The notes under the pieces are model-generated. The model ran no database searches. It saw only the letters and a program-made list of their open reading frames with translations, and was not told the origin of the DNA. A DNA stretch of 64,000 nucleotides from positions 861,108-925,107 of the forward strand of contig CM049317.1 of the NCBI GenBank assembly GCA_026874595.1, written 5' to 3'. Of this stretch, positions 38,277-51,115 are shown in pieces. This stretch comes from Sipunculus nudus. Taxonomy: Eukaryota > Annelida > Sipuncula > Golfingiida > Sipunculidae. Position numbers and translations under genes: made by a program. How positions within the stretch are numbered: position 1 is the first letter of the stretch; the number at the start of each line of letters is the position of its first letter.

Positions 38277-41200
38277 CTAATGAAACTCTGTGGTACACAT
38301 AACCTGTCTCACAACCTCTGTCAGCATCCTAATGAAACTCTGTGGTATACATAACCTGCGTGTCACAACCTCCGTCAGCATCCTGATGAAACTGTGTGGT
38401 ACACATAACCTGCGTGTCACAACCTCCGTCAGCATCCTAATGAAACTGTGCGGTACACATAACCTGCGTGTCACAACCTCCGTCACTGAGCATTCTAATG
38501 AAAATCTGTGTTACACATTACGCGCTCACAACCTCTGTCAGCATCCTAATGAAACTCTGTGGTACACATAACCTGCGTGTCACAATCTGCGTCAGGATCC
38601 TAATGAAAATCTGTGTTACACATTACGTGTCTCACAACTTCTGTCAGCATCCTAATGAAACTCTGTGGTACACATAACCTGCGTGTCACAACCTCCGTCA
38701 GCATCCTAATGAAACTCTGTGGTACACATAACCTGCGTGTCACAACCTCCGACAGCATCCTAATGAAACTGTGTGGTACACATAACCTGCGTGTCACAAC
38801 CTCCGTCAGCATCTTAATGAAACTGTGTGGTACACATAACCTGCGTGTCACAACCTCCGTCAGCATCCTAATGAAACTCTGTGGTACACATAACCTGTCT
38901 CACAACCTCTGTCAGCATCCTAATGAAACTCTGTGGTATACATAACCTGCGTGTCACAACCTCCGTCAGCATCCTAATGAAACTGTGTGGTACACATAAC
39001 CTGCGTGTCACAACCTCCGTCAGCATCCTAATGAAACTGTGTGGTACACATAACCTGCGTGTCACAACCTCAGTCAGCATCCTAATGAAACTCTGTGGTA
39101 CACATAACCTGTCTCACAACCTCTGTCAGCATCCTAATGAAACTCTGTGGTATACATAACCTGCGTGTCACAACCTCCGTCAGCATCCTAATGAAACTGT
39201 GCGGTACACATAATCTGCGTGTCACAACCTCCTTCAGCATCCGAATGAAACTCTGTGGTACACATAACCTGCGTGTCACAACCTCCGTCAGCATCCTAAT
39301 GAAACTGTGTGGTACACATAACCTGCGTGTCACAACCTCCGTCAGCATCCTAATGAAACTGTGTGGTACACATAATCTGCGTGTCACAACCTCCGTCAGC
39401 ATCCTAATGAAACTCTGTGGTACACATAACCTGTCTCACAACCTCTGTCAGCATCCTAATGAAACTCTGTGGTATACATAACCTGCGTGTCACAACCTCC
39501 GTCAGCATCCTAATGAAACTGTGCGGTACACATAACCTGCGTGTCACAACCTCAGTCACTGAGCATTCTAATGAAAATCTGTGTTACACATTACGTGTCT
39601 CACAACCTCTGTCAGCATCCTAATGAAACTCTGTGGTACACATAACCTGCGTGTCACAATCTCCGTCAGCATCCTAATGAAAATCTGTGTTACACATTAC
39701 GTGTCTCACAACCTCTGTCAGCATCCTAATGAAACTGTGTGGTACACATAACCTGCGTGTCACAACCTCCGTCAGCATCCTAATGAAACTGTGTGGTACA
39801 CATAACCTGCGTGTCACAACCTCCGTCAGCATCCTAATGAAACTCTGTGGTACACATAACCTGTCTCACAACCTCTGTCAGCATCCTAATGAAACTCTGT
39901 GGTATACATAACCTGCGTGTCACAACCTCCGTCAGCATCCTAATGAAACTGTGCGGTACACATAACCTGCGTGTCACAACCTCCGTCAGCATCCGAATGA
40001 AACTCTGTGGTACACATAACCTGCGTGTCACAACCTCCGTCAGCATCCTAATGAAACTGTGTGGTACACATAACCTGCGTGTCACAACCTCCGTCAGCAT
40101 CCTAATGAAACTCTGTGGTACACATAACCTGTCTCACAACCTCTGTCAGCATCCTAATGAAACTCTGTGGTATACATAACCTGCGTGTCACAACCTCCGT
40201 CAGCATCCTAATGAAACTGTGTGGTACACATAACCTGTGTGTCACAACCTCCGTCAGCATCCTAATGAAACTGTGTGATACACATAACCTGCGTGTCACA
40301 ACCTCCGTCAGCATCCTAATGAAACTCTGTGGTACACATAACCTGTCTCACAACCTCTGTCAGCATCCTAATGAAACTCTGTGGTATACATAACCTGCGT
40401 GTCACAACCTCCGTCAGCATCCTAATGAAACTGTGCGGTACACATAACCTGCGTGTCACAACCTCCGTCACTGAGCATTCTAATGAAAATCTGTGTTACA
40501 CATTACGCGCTCACAACCTCTGTCAGCATCCTAATGAAACTGTGCGGTACACATAACCTGCGTGTCACAACCTCCGTCAGCATCCGAATGAAACTCTGTG
40601 GTACACATAACCTGTCTCACAACCTCTGTCAGCATCCTAATGAAACTGTGCGGTACACATAACCTGCGTGTCACAACCTCCGTCACTGAGCATTCTAATG
40701 AAAATCTGTGTTACACATTACCTGTCTCACAACCTCTGTCAGCATCCTAATGAAACTCTGTGGTACACATAACCTGCGTGTCACAATCTCCGTCAGCATC
40801 CTAATGAAAATCTGTGTTACACATTACGTGTCTCACAACCTCTGTCAGCATCCTAATGAAACTCTGTGGTACACAAAACCTGTGTGTCACAACCTCCGTC
40901 AGCATCCTAATGAAACTGTGTGGTACACATAACCTGCGTGTCACAACCTCTGTCAGCATCCGAATGAAACTGTGTGGTACATATGACCTGCGTGTCACAA
41001 CCTCCGTCAGCATCCTAATGAAACTCTGTGGTACACATAACCTGTCTCACAACCTCTGTCAGCATCCTAATGAAACTCTGTGGTATACATAACCTGCGTG
41101 TCACAAGCTCCGTCAGCATCCTGATGAAACTGTGTGGTATACATAACCTGCGTGTCACAACCTCCGTCAGCATCCTAATGAAACTGTGCGGTACACATAA

Positions 41201-44200
41201 CCTGCGTGTCACAACCTCCGTCACTGAGCATTCTAATGAAAATCTGTGTTACACATTACGCGCTCACAACCTCTGTCAGCATCCTAATGAAACTCTGTGG
41301 TACACATAACCTGCGTGTCACAATCTGCGTCAGCATCCTAATGAAAATCTGTGTTACACATTACGTGTCTCACAACCTCTGTCAGCATCCTAATGAAACT
41401 CTGTGGTACACATAACCTGCGTGTCACAACCTCCGTCAGCATCCTAATGAAACTCTGTGGTACACATAACCTGCGTGTCACAACCTCCGACAGCATCCTA
41501 ATGAAACTGTGTGGTACACATAACCTGCGTGTCACAACCTCCGTCAGCATCCTGATGAAACTGTGTGGTACACATAACCTGCGTGTCACAACCTCCGTTA
41601 GCATCCTAATGAAACTGTGTGGTACACATAACCTGCGTGTCACAACCTCAGTCAGCATCCTAATGAAACTCTGTGGTACACATAACCTGTCTCACAACCT
41701 CTGTCAGCATCCTAATGAAACTCTGTGGTATACATAACCTGCGTGTCACAACCTCCGTCAGCATCCTAATGAAACTGTGCGGTACACATAACCTGCGTGT
41801 CACAACCTCCGTCACTGAGCATTCCAATGAAAATCTGTGTTACACATTACCTGTCTCACAACCTCTGTCAGCATCCTAATGAAACTCTGTGGTACACATA
41901 ACCTGCGTGTCACAATCTCCTTCAGCATCCTAATGAAAATCTGTGTTACACATTACGTGTCTCACAACCTCTGTCAGCATCCTAATGAAACTCTGTGGTA
42001 CACATAACCTGCGTGTCACAACCTCCGTCAGCATCCTAATGAAACTGTGTGGTACACATAACCTGCGTGTCACAACCTCTGTCAGCATCCGAATGAAACT
42101 GTGTGGTACACATAACCTGCGTGTCACAACCTCCGTCAGCATCCTAATGAAACTCTGTGGTACACATAACCTGTCTCACAACCTCTGTCAGCATCCTAAT
42201 GAAACTCTGTGGTATACATAACCTGCGTGTCACAACCTCCGTCAGCATCCTGATGAAACTGTGTGGTACACATAACCTGCGTGTCACAACCTCCGTCAGC
42301 ATCCTAATGAAACTGTGCGGTACACATAACCTGCGTGTCACAACCTCCGTCACTGAGCATTCTAATGAAAATCTGTGTTACACATTACGCGCTCACAACC
42401 TCTGTCAGCATCCTAATGAAACTCTGTGGTACACATAACCTGCGTGTCACAATCTGCGTCAGGATCCTAATGAAAATCTGTGTTACACATTACGTGTCTC
42501 ACAACTTCTGTCAGCATCCTAATGAAACTCTGTGGTACACATAACCTGCGTGTCACAACCTCCGTCAGCATCCTAATGAAACTCTGTGGTACACATAACC
42601 TGCGTGTCACAACCTCCGACAGCATCCTAATGAAACTGTGTGGTACACATAACCTGCGTGTCACAACCTCCGTCAGCATCCTAATGAAACTCTGTGGTAC
42701 ACATAACCTGTCTCACAACCTCTGTCAGCATCCTAATGAAACTCTGTGGTATACATAACCTGCGTGTCACAACCTCCGTCAGCATCCTAATGAAACTGTG
42801 CGGTACACATAACCTGTCTCACAACCTCTGTCAGCATCCTAATGAAACTCTGTGGTATACATAACCTGCGTGTCACAACCTCCGTCAGCATCCTAATGAA
42901 ACTGTGCGGTACACATAACCTGTCTCACAACCTCCGTCAGCATCCTAATGAAACTCTGTGGTACACATAACCTGTCTCACAACCTCTGTCAGCATCCTAA
43001 TGAAACTCTGTGGTATACATAACCTGCCTGTCACAACCTCCGTCAGCATCCTAATGAAACTGTGCGGTACACATAACCTGTCTCACAACCTCTGTCAGCA
43101 TCCTTATGAAACTCTGTGGTATACATAACCTGCGTGTCACAACCTCCGTCAGCATCCTAATGAAACTGTGCGGTACACATAACCTGTCTCACAACCTCCG
43201 TCAGCATCCTAATGAAACTCTGTGGGATACTTAACCTGCGTGTCACAACCTCCGTCAGCATCCTAATGAAACTCTGTGGTACACATAACCTGTCTCACAA
43301 CCTCTGTCAGCATCCTAATGAAACTCTGTGGTATACATAACCTGCGTGTCACAACCTCCGTCAGCATCCTAATGAAACTGTGCGGTACACATAACCTGTG
43401 TGTCACAACCTCCGTCAGCATCCTAATGAAACTGTGTGGTACACATAACCTGCGTGTCACAACCTCCGTCAGCATCCTAATGAAACTCTGTGGTACACAT
43501 AACCTGTCTCACAACCTCCGTCAGCATCCTAATGAAACTCTGTGGTACACATAACCTGTCTCACAACCTCTGTCAGCATCCTAATGAAACTCTGTGGTAT
43601 ACATAACCTGCGTGTCACAACCTCCGTCAGCATCCTAATGAAACTGTGCGGTACACATAACCTGTCTCACAACCTCTGTCAGCATCCTAATGAAACTCTG
43701 TGGTACACATAACCTGCGTGTCACAACCTCCGTCAGCATCCTAATGAAACTCTGTGGTACACATAACCTGCGTGTCACAACCTCCGACAGCATCCTAATG
43801 AAACTGTGTGGTACACATAACCTGCGTGTCACAACCTCCGTCAGCATCCTGATGAAACTGTGTGGTACACATAACCTGCGTGTCACAACCTCCGTCAGCA
43901 TCCTAATGAAACTGTGTGGTACACATAACCTGCGTGTCACAACCTCAGTCAGCATCCTAATGAAACTCTGTGGTACACATAACCTGTCTCACAACCTCTG
44001 TCAGCATCCTAATGAAACTCTGTGGTATACATAACCTGCGTGTCACAACCTCCGTCAGCATCCTAATGAAACTGTGCGGTACACATAACCTGCGTGTCAC
44101 AACCTCCGTCACTGAGCATTCCAATGAAAATCTGTGTTACACATTACCTGTCTCACAACCTCTGTCAGCATCCTAATGAAACTCTGTGGTACACATAACC

Positions 44201-44440
44201 TGCGTGTCACAATCTCCTTCAGCATCCTAATGAAAATCTGTGTTACACATTACGTGTCTCACAACCTCTGTCAGCATCCTAATGAAACTCTGTGGTACAC
44301 ATAACCTGCGTGTCACAACCTCCGTCAGCATCCTAATGAAACTGTGTGGTACACATAACCTGCGTGTCACAACCTCTGTCAGCATCCGAATGAAACTGTG
44401 TGGTACACATAACCTGCGTGTCACAACCTCCGTCAGCATC
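38277..44440. repeat. Large duplication, copy 2 (about 6.2 kb, type II)
   Basis: Tandem partner of 31,413-38,276. It lacks one 160-bp trimer near 39.83 kb and the 540-bp duplication, but otherwise follows the same variant order, including gtgtgatacac near 40,274, acatatgacctg near 40,979 and tgggatactta near 43,224. One site near 41,331 reads ctgcgtcagcatc where related units read ctgcgtcaggatc or ctccgtcagcatc, so it looks like a mosaic of the two. Confidence 0.83.
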
Positions 44441-47400
44441 CTAATGAAACTCTGTGGTACACATAACCTGTCTCACAACCTCTGTCAGCATCCTAATGAA
44501 ACTCTGTGGTATACATAACCTGCGTGTCACAACCTCCGTCAGCATCCTGATGAAACTGTGTGGTACACATAACCTGCGTGTCACAACCTCCGTCAGCATC
44601 CTAATGAAACTGTGCGGTACACATAACCTGCGTGTCACAACCTCCGTCACTGAGCATTCTAATGAAAATCTGTGTTACACATTACGCGCTCACAACCTCT
44701 GTCAGCATCCTAATGAAACTCTGTGGTACACATAACCTGCGTGTCACAATCTGCGCAGGATCCTAATGAAAATCTGTGTTACACATTACGTGTCTCACAA
44801 CTTCTGTCAGCATCCTAATGAAACTCTGTGGTACACATAACCTGCGTGTCACAACCTCCGTCAGCATCCTAATGAAACTCTGTGGTACACATAACCTGCG
44901 TGTCACAACCTCCGACAGCATCCTAATGAAACTGTGTGGTACACATAACCTGCGTGTCACAACCTCCGTCAGCATCCTAATGAAACTCTGTGGTACACAT
45001 AACCTGTCTCACAACCTCTGTCAGCATCCTAATGAAACTCTGTGGTATACATAACCTGCGTGTCACAACCTCCGTCAGCATCCTAATGAAACTGTGCGGT
45101 ACACATAACCTGTCTCACAACCTCTGTCAGCATCCTAATGAAACTCTGTGGTATACATAACCTGCGTGTCACAACCTCCGTCAGCATCCTAATGAAACTG
45201 TGCGGTACACATAACCTGTCTCACAACCTCCGTCAGCATCCTAATGAAACTCTGTGGTACACATAACCTGTCTCACAACCTCTGTCAGCATCCTAATGAA
45301 ACTCTGTGGTATACATAACCTGCCTGTCACAACCTCCGTCAGCATCCTAATGAAACTGTGCGGTACACATAACCTGTATCACAACCTCTGTCAGCATCCT
45401 AATGAAACTCTGTGGTATACATAACCTGCGTGTCACAACCTCCGTCAGCATCCTAATGAAACTGTGCGGTACACATAACCTGTCTCACAACCTCCGTCAG
45501 CATCCTAATGAAACTCTGTGGGATACTTAACCTGCGTGTCACAACCTCCGTCAGCATCCTAATGAAACTCTGTGGTACACATAACCTGTCTCACAACCTC
45601 TGTCAGCATCCTAATGAAACTCTGTGGTATACATAACCTGCGTGTCACAACCTCCGTCAGCATCCTAATGAAACTGTGCGGTACACATAACCTGTGTGTC
45701 ACAACCTCCGTCAGCATCCTAATGAAACTGTGTGGTACACATAACCTGCGTGTCACAACCTCCGTCAGCATCCTAATGAAACTCTGTGGTACACATAACC
45801 TGTCTCACAACCTCTGTCAGCATCCTAATGAAACTCTGTGGTATACATAACCTGCGTGTCACAACCTCCGTCAGCATCCTAATGAAACTGTGCGGTACAC
45901 ATAACCTGTGTGTCACAACCTCCGTCAGCATCCTAATGAAACTGTGTGGTACACATAACCTGCGTGTCACAACCTCCGTCAGCATCCTAATGAAACTCGG
46001 TGGTACACATAACCTGTCTCACAACCTCCGTCAGCATCCTAATGAAACTCTGTGGTATACATAACCTGCGTGTCACAACCTCTGTCAGCATCCTAATGAA
46101 ACTGTGCGGTACACATAACCTGCGTGTCACAACCTCCGTCAGCATCCTAATGAAACTCTGTGGTACACATAACCTGTCTCACAACCTCTGTCAGCATCCT
46201 AATGAAACTCTGTGGTATACATAACCTGCGTGTCACAACCTCCGTCAGCATCCTGATGAAACTGTGTGGTACACATAACCTGCGTGTCACAACCTCCGTC
46301 AGCATCCTAATGAAACTGTGCGGTACACATAACCTGCGTGTCACAACCTCCGTCACTGAGCATTCTAATGAAAATCTGTGTTACACATTACGCGCTCACA
46401 ACCTCCGTCAGCATCCTAATGAAACTCTGTGGTACACATAACCTGCGTGTCACAATCTCCGTCAGCATCCTAATGAAAATCTGTGTTACACATTACGTGT
46501 CTCACAACCTCTGTCAGCATCCTAATGAAACTGTGTGGTACACATAACCTGCGTGTCACAACCTCCGTCAGCATCCTAATGAAACTGTGTGGTACACATA
46601 ACCTGCGTGTCACAACCTCCGTCAGCATCCTAATGAAACTCTGTGGTACACATAACCTGTCTCACAACCTCTGCCAGCATCCTAATGAAACTCTGTGGTA
46701 TACATAACCTGCGTGTCACAACCTCCGTCAGCATCCTGATGAAACTGTGTGGTACACATAACCTGCGTGTCACAACCTCCGTCAGCATCCTAATGAAACT
46801 GTGCGGTACACATAACCTGCGTGTCACAACCTCCGTCACTGAGCATTCTAATGAAAATCTGTGTTACACATTACGCGCTCACAACCTCTGTCAGCATCCT
46901 AATGAAACTCTGTGGTACACATAACCTGCGTGTCACAATCTGCGTCAGGATCCTAATGAAAATCTGTGTTACACATTACGTGTCTCACAACTTCTGTCAG
47001 CATCCTAATGAAACTCTGTGGTACACATAACCTGCGTGTCACAACCTCCGTCAGCATCCTAATGAAACTCTGTGGTACACATAACCTGCGTGTCACAACC
47101 TCCGACAGCATCCTAATGAAACTGTGTGGTACACATAACCTGCGTGTCACAACCTCCGTCAGCATCCTAATGAAACTCTGTGGTACACATAACCTGTCTC
47201 ACAACCTCTGTCAGCATCCTAATGAAACTCTGTGGTATACATAACCTGCGTGTCACAACCTCCGTCAGCATCCTAATGAAACTGTGCGGTACACATAACC
47301 TGTCTCACAACCTCTGTCAGCATCCTAATGAAACTCTGTGGTATACATAACCTGCGTGTCACAACCTCCGTCAGCATCCTAATGAAACTGTGCGGTACAC

Positions 47401-50400
47401 ATAACCTGTCTCACAACCTCCGTCAGCATCCTAATGAAACTCTGTGGTACACATAACCTGTCTCACAACCTCTGTCAGCATCCTAATGAAACTCTGTGGT
47501 ATACATAACCTGCCTGTCACAACCTCCGTCAGCATCCTAATGAAACTGTGCGGTACACATAACCTGTCTCACAACCTCTGTCAGCATCCTTATGAAACTC
47601 TGTGGTATACATAACCTGCGTGTCACAACCTCCGTCAGCATCCTAATGAAACTGTGCGGTACACATAACCTGTCTCACAACCTCCGTCAGCATCCTAATG
47701 AAACTCTGTGGGATACTTAACCTGCGTGTCACAACCTCCGTCAGCATCCTAATGAAACTCTGTGGTACACATAACCTGTCTCACAACCTCTGTCAGCATC
47801 CTAATGAAACTCTGTGGTATACATAACCTGCGTGTCACAACCTCCGTCAGCATCCTAATGAAACTGTGCGGTACACATAACCTGTGTGTCACAACCTCCG
47901 TCAGCATCCTAATGAAACTGTGTGGTACACATAACCTGCGTGTCACAACCTCCGTCAGCATCCTAATGAAACTCTGTGGTACACATAACCTGTCTCACAA
48001 CCTCCGTCAGCATCCTAATGAAACTCTGTGGTACACATAACCTGTCTCACAACCTCTGTCAGCATCCTAATGAAACTCTGTGGTATACATAACCTGCGTG
48101 TCACAACCTCCGTCAGCATCCTAATGAAACTGTGCGGTACACATAACCTGTCTCACAACCTCTGTCAGCATCCTAATGAAACTCTGTGGTACACATAACC
48201 TGCGTGTCACAACCTCCGTCAGCATCCTAATGAAACTCTGTGGTACACATAACCTGCGTGTCACAACCTCCGACAGCATCCTAATGAAACTGTGTGGTAC
48301 ACATAACCTGCGTGTCACAACCTCCGTCAGCATCCTGATGAAACTGTGTGGTACACATAACCTGCGTGTCACAACCTCCGTCAGCATCCTAATGAAACTG
48401 TGTGGTACACATAACCTGCGTGTCACAACCTCAGTCAGCATCCTAATGAAACTCTGTGGTACACATAACCTGTCTCACAACCTCTGTCAGCATCCTAATG
48501 AAACTCTGTGGTATACATAACCTGCGTGTCACAACCTCCGTCAGCATCCTAATGAAACTGTGCGGTACACATAACCTGCGTGTCACAACCTCCGTCACTG
48601 AGCATTCCAATGAAAATCTGTGTTACACATTACCTGTCTCACAACCTCTGTCAGCATCCTAATGAAACTCTGTGGTACACATAACCTGCGTGTCACAATC
48701 TCCTTCAGCATCCTAATGAAAATCTGTGTTACACATTACGTGTCTCACAACCTCTGTCAGCATCCTAATGAAACTCTGTGGTACACATAACCTGCGTGTC
48801 ACAACCTCCGTCAGCATCCTAATGAAACTGTGTGGTACACATAACCTGCGTGTCACAACCTCTGTCAGCATCCGAATGAAACTGTGTGGTACACATAACC
48901 TGCGTGTCACAACCTCCGTCAGCATCCTAATGAAACTCTGTGGTACACATAACCTGTCTCACAACCTCTGTCAGCATCCTAATGAAACTCTGTGGTATAC
49001 ATAACCTGCGTGTCACAACCTCCGTCAGCATCCTGATGAAACTGTGTGGTACACATAACCTGCGTGTCACAACCTCCGTCAGCATCCTAATGAAACTGTG
49101 CGGTACACATAACCTGCGTGTCACAACCTCCGTCACTGAGCATTCTAATGAAAATCTGTGTTACACATTACGCGCTCACAACCTCTGTCAGCATCCTAAT
49201 GAAACTCTGTGGTACACATAACCTGCGTGTCACAATCTGCGTCAGGATCCTAATGAAAATCTGTGTTACACATTACGTGTCTCACAACTTCTGTCAGCAT
49301 CCTAATGAAACTCTGTGGTACACATAACCTGCGTGTCACAACCTCCGTCAGCATCCTAATGAAACTCTGTGGTACACATAACCTGCGTGTCACAACCTCC
49401 GACAGCATCCTAATGAAACTGTGTGGTACACATAACCTGCGTGTCACAACCTCCGTCAGCATCCTAATGAAACTCTGTGGTACACATAACCTGTCTCACA
49501 ACCTCTGTCAGCATCCTAATGAAACTCTGTGGTACACATAACCTGCGTGTCACAACCTCCGTCAGCATCCTAATGAAACTGTGCGGTACACATAACCTGT
49601 CTCACAACCTCTGTCAGCATCCTAATGAAACTCTGTGGTATACATAACCTGCGTGTCACAACCTCCGTCAGCATCCTAATGAAACTGTGCGGTACACATA
49701 ACCTGTCTCACAACCTCCGTCAGCATCCTAATGAAACTCTGTGGTACACATAACCTGTCTCACAACCTCTGTCAGCATCCTAATGAAACTCTGTGGTATA
49801 CATAACCTGCCTGTCACAACCTCCGTCAGCATCCTAATGAAACTGTGCGGTACACATAACCTGTCTCACAACCTCTGTCAGCATCCTAATGAAACTCTGT
49901 GGTATACATAACCTGCGTGTCACAACCTCCGTCAGCATCCTAATGAAACTGTGCGGTACACATAACCTGTCTCACAACCTCCGTCAGCATCCTAATGAAA
50001 CTCTGTGGGATACTTAACCTGCGTGTCACAACCTCCGTCAGCATCCTAATGAAACTCTGTGGTACACATAACCTGTCTCACAACCTCTGTCAGCATCCTA
50101 ATGAAACTCTGTGGTATACATAACCTGCGTGTCACAACCTCCGTCAGCATCCTAATGAAACTGTGCGGTACACATAACCTGTGTGTCACAACCTCCGTCA
50201 GCATCCTAATGAAACTGTGTGGTACACATAACCTGCGTGTCACAACCTCCGTCAGCATCCTAATGAAACTCTGTGGTACACATAACCTGTCTCACAACCT
50301 CTGTCAGCATCCTAATGAAACTCTGTGGTATACATAACCTGCGTGTCACAACCTCCGTCAGCATCCTAATGAAACTGTGCGGTACACATAACCTGTGTGT

Positions 50401-51115
50401 CACAACCTCCGTCAGCATCCTAATGAAACTGTGTGGTACACATAACCTGCGTGTCACAACCTCCGTCAGCATCCTAATGAAACTCGGTGGTACACATAAC
50501 CTGTCTCACAACCTCCGTCAGCATCCTAATGAAACTCTGTGGTATACATAACCTGCGTGTCACAACCTCTGTCAGCATCCTAATGAAACTGTGCGGTACA
50601 CATAACCTGCGTGTCACAACCTCCGTCAGCATCCTAATGAAACTCTGTGGTACACATAACCTGTCTCACAACCTCTGTCAGCATCCTAATGAAACTCTGT
50701 GGTATACATAACCTGCGTGTCACAACCTCCGTCAGCATCCTGATGAAACTGTGTGGTACACATAACCTGCGTGTCACAACCTCCGTCAGCATCCTAATGA
50801 AACTGTGCGGTACACATAACCTGCGTGTCACAACCTCCGTCACTGAGCATTCTAATGAAAATCTGTGTTACACATTACGCGCTCACAACCTCCTTCAGCA
50901 TCCTAATGAAACTCTGTGGTACACATAACCTGCGTGTCACAATCTCCGTCAGCATCCTAATGAAAATCTGTGTTACACATTACGTGTCTCACAACCTTTG
51001 TCAGCATCCTAATGAAACTGTGTGGTACACATAACCTGCGTGTCACAACCTCCGTCAGCATCCTAATGAAACTGTGTGGTACACATAACCTGCGTGTCAC
51101 AACCTCCGTCAGCAT
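42144..51115. repeat. Four-copy HOR array, alternating 2,297 and about 2,190 bp
   Basis: Equivalent positions fall at 42,144, 44,441, 46,630 and 48,927, giving successive periods of 2,297, 2,189 and 2,297 bp. The units alternate in type. The first and third carry catccttatgaaac (near 43,100 and 47,587) and an 18.8-19.3-kb-like block; the second and fourth lack it. Each has one tgggatactta junction (near 43,224, 45,520, 47,710 and 50,007). The real repeat is therefore a dimer of 4,486-4,487 bp present twice. The second unit has private changes: a lost T near 44,754 (ctgcgcagga) and cctgtatcac near 45,375. Confidence 0.87.
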
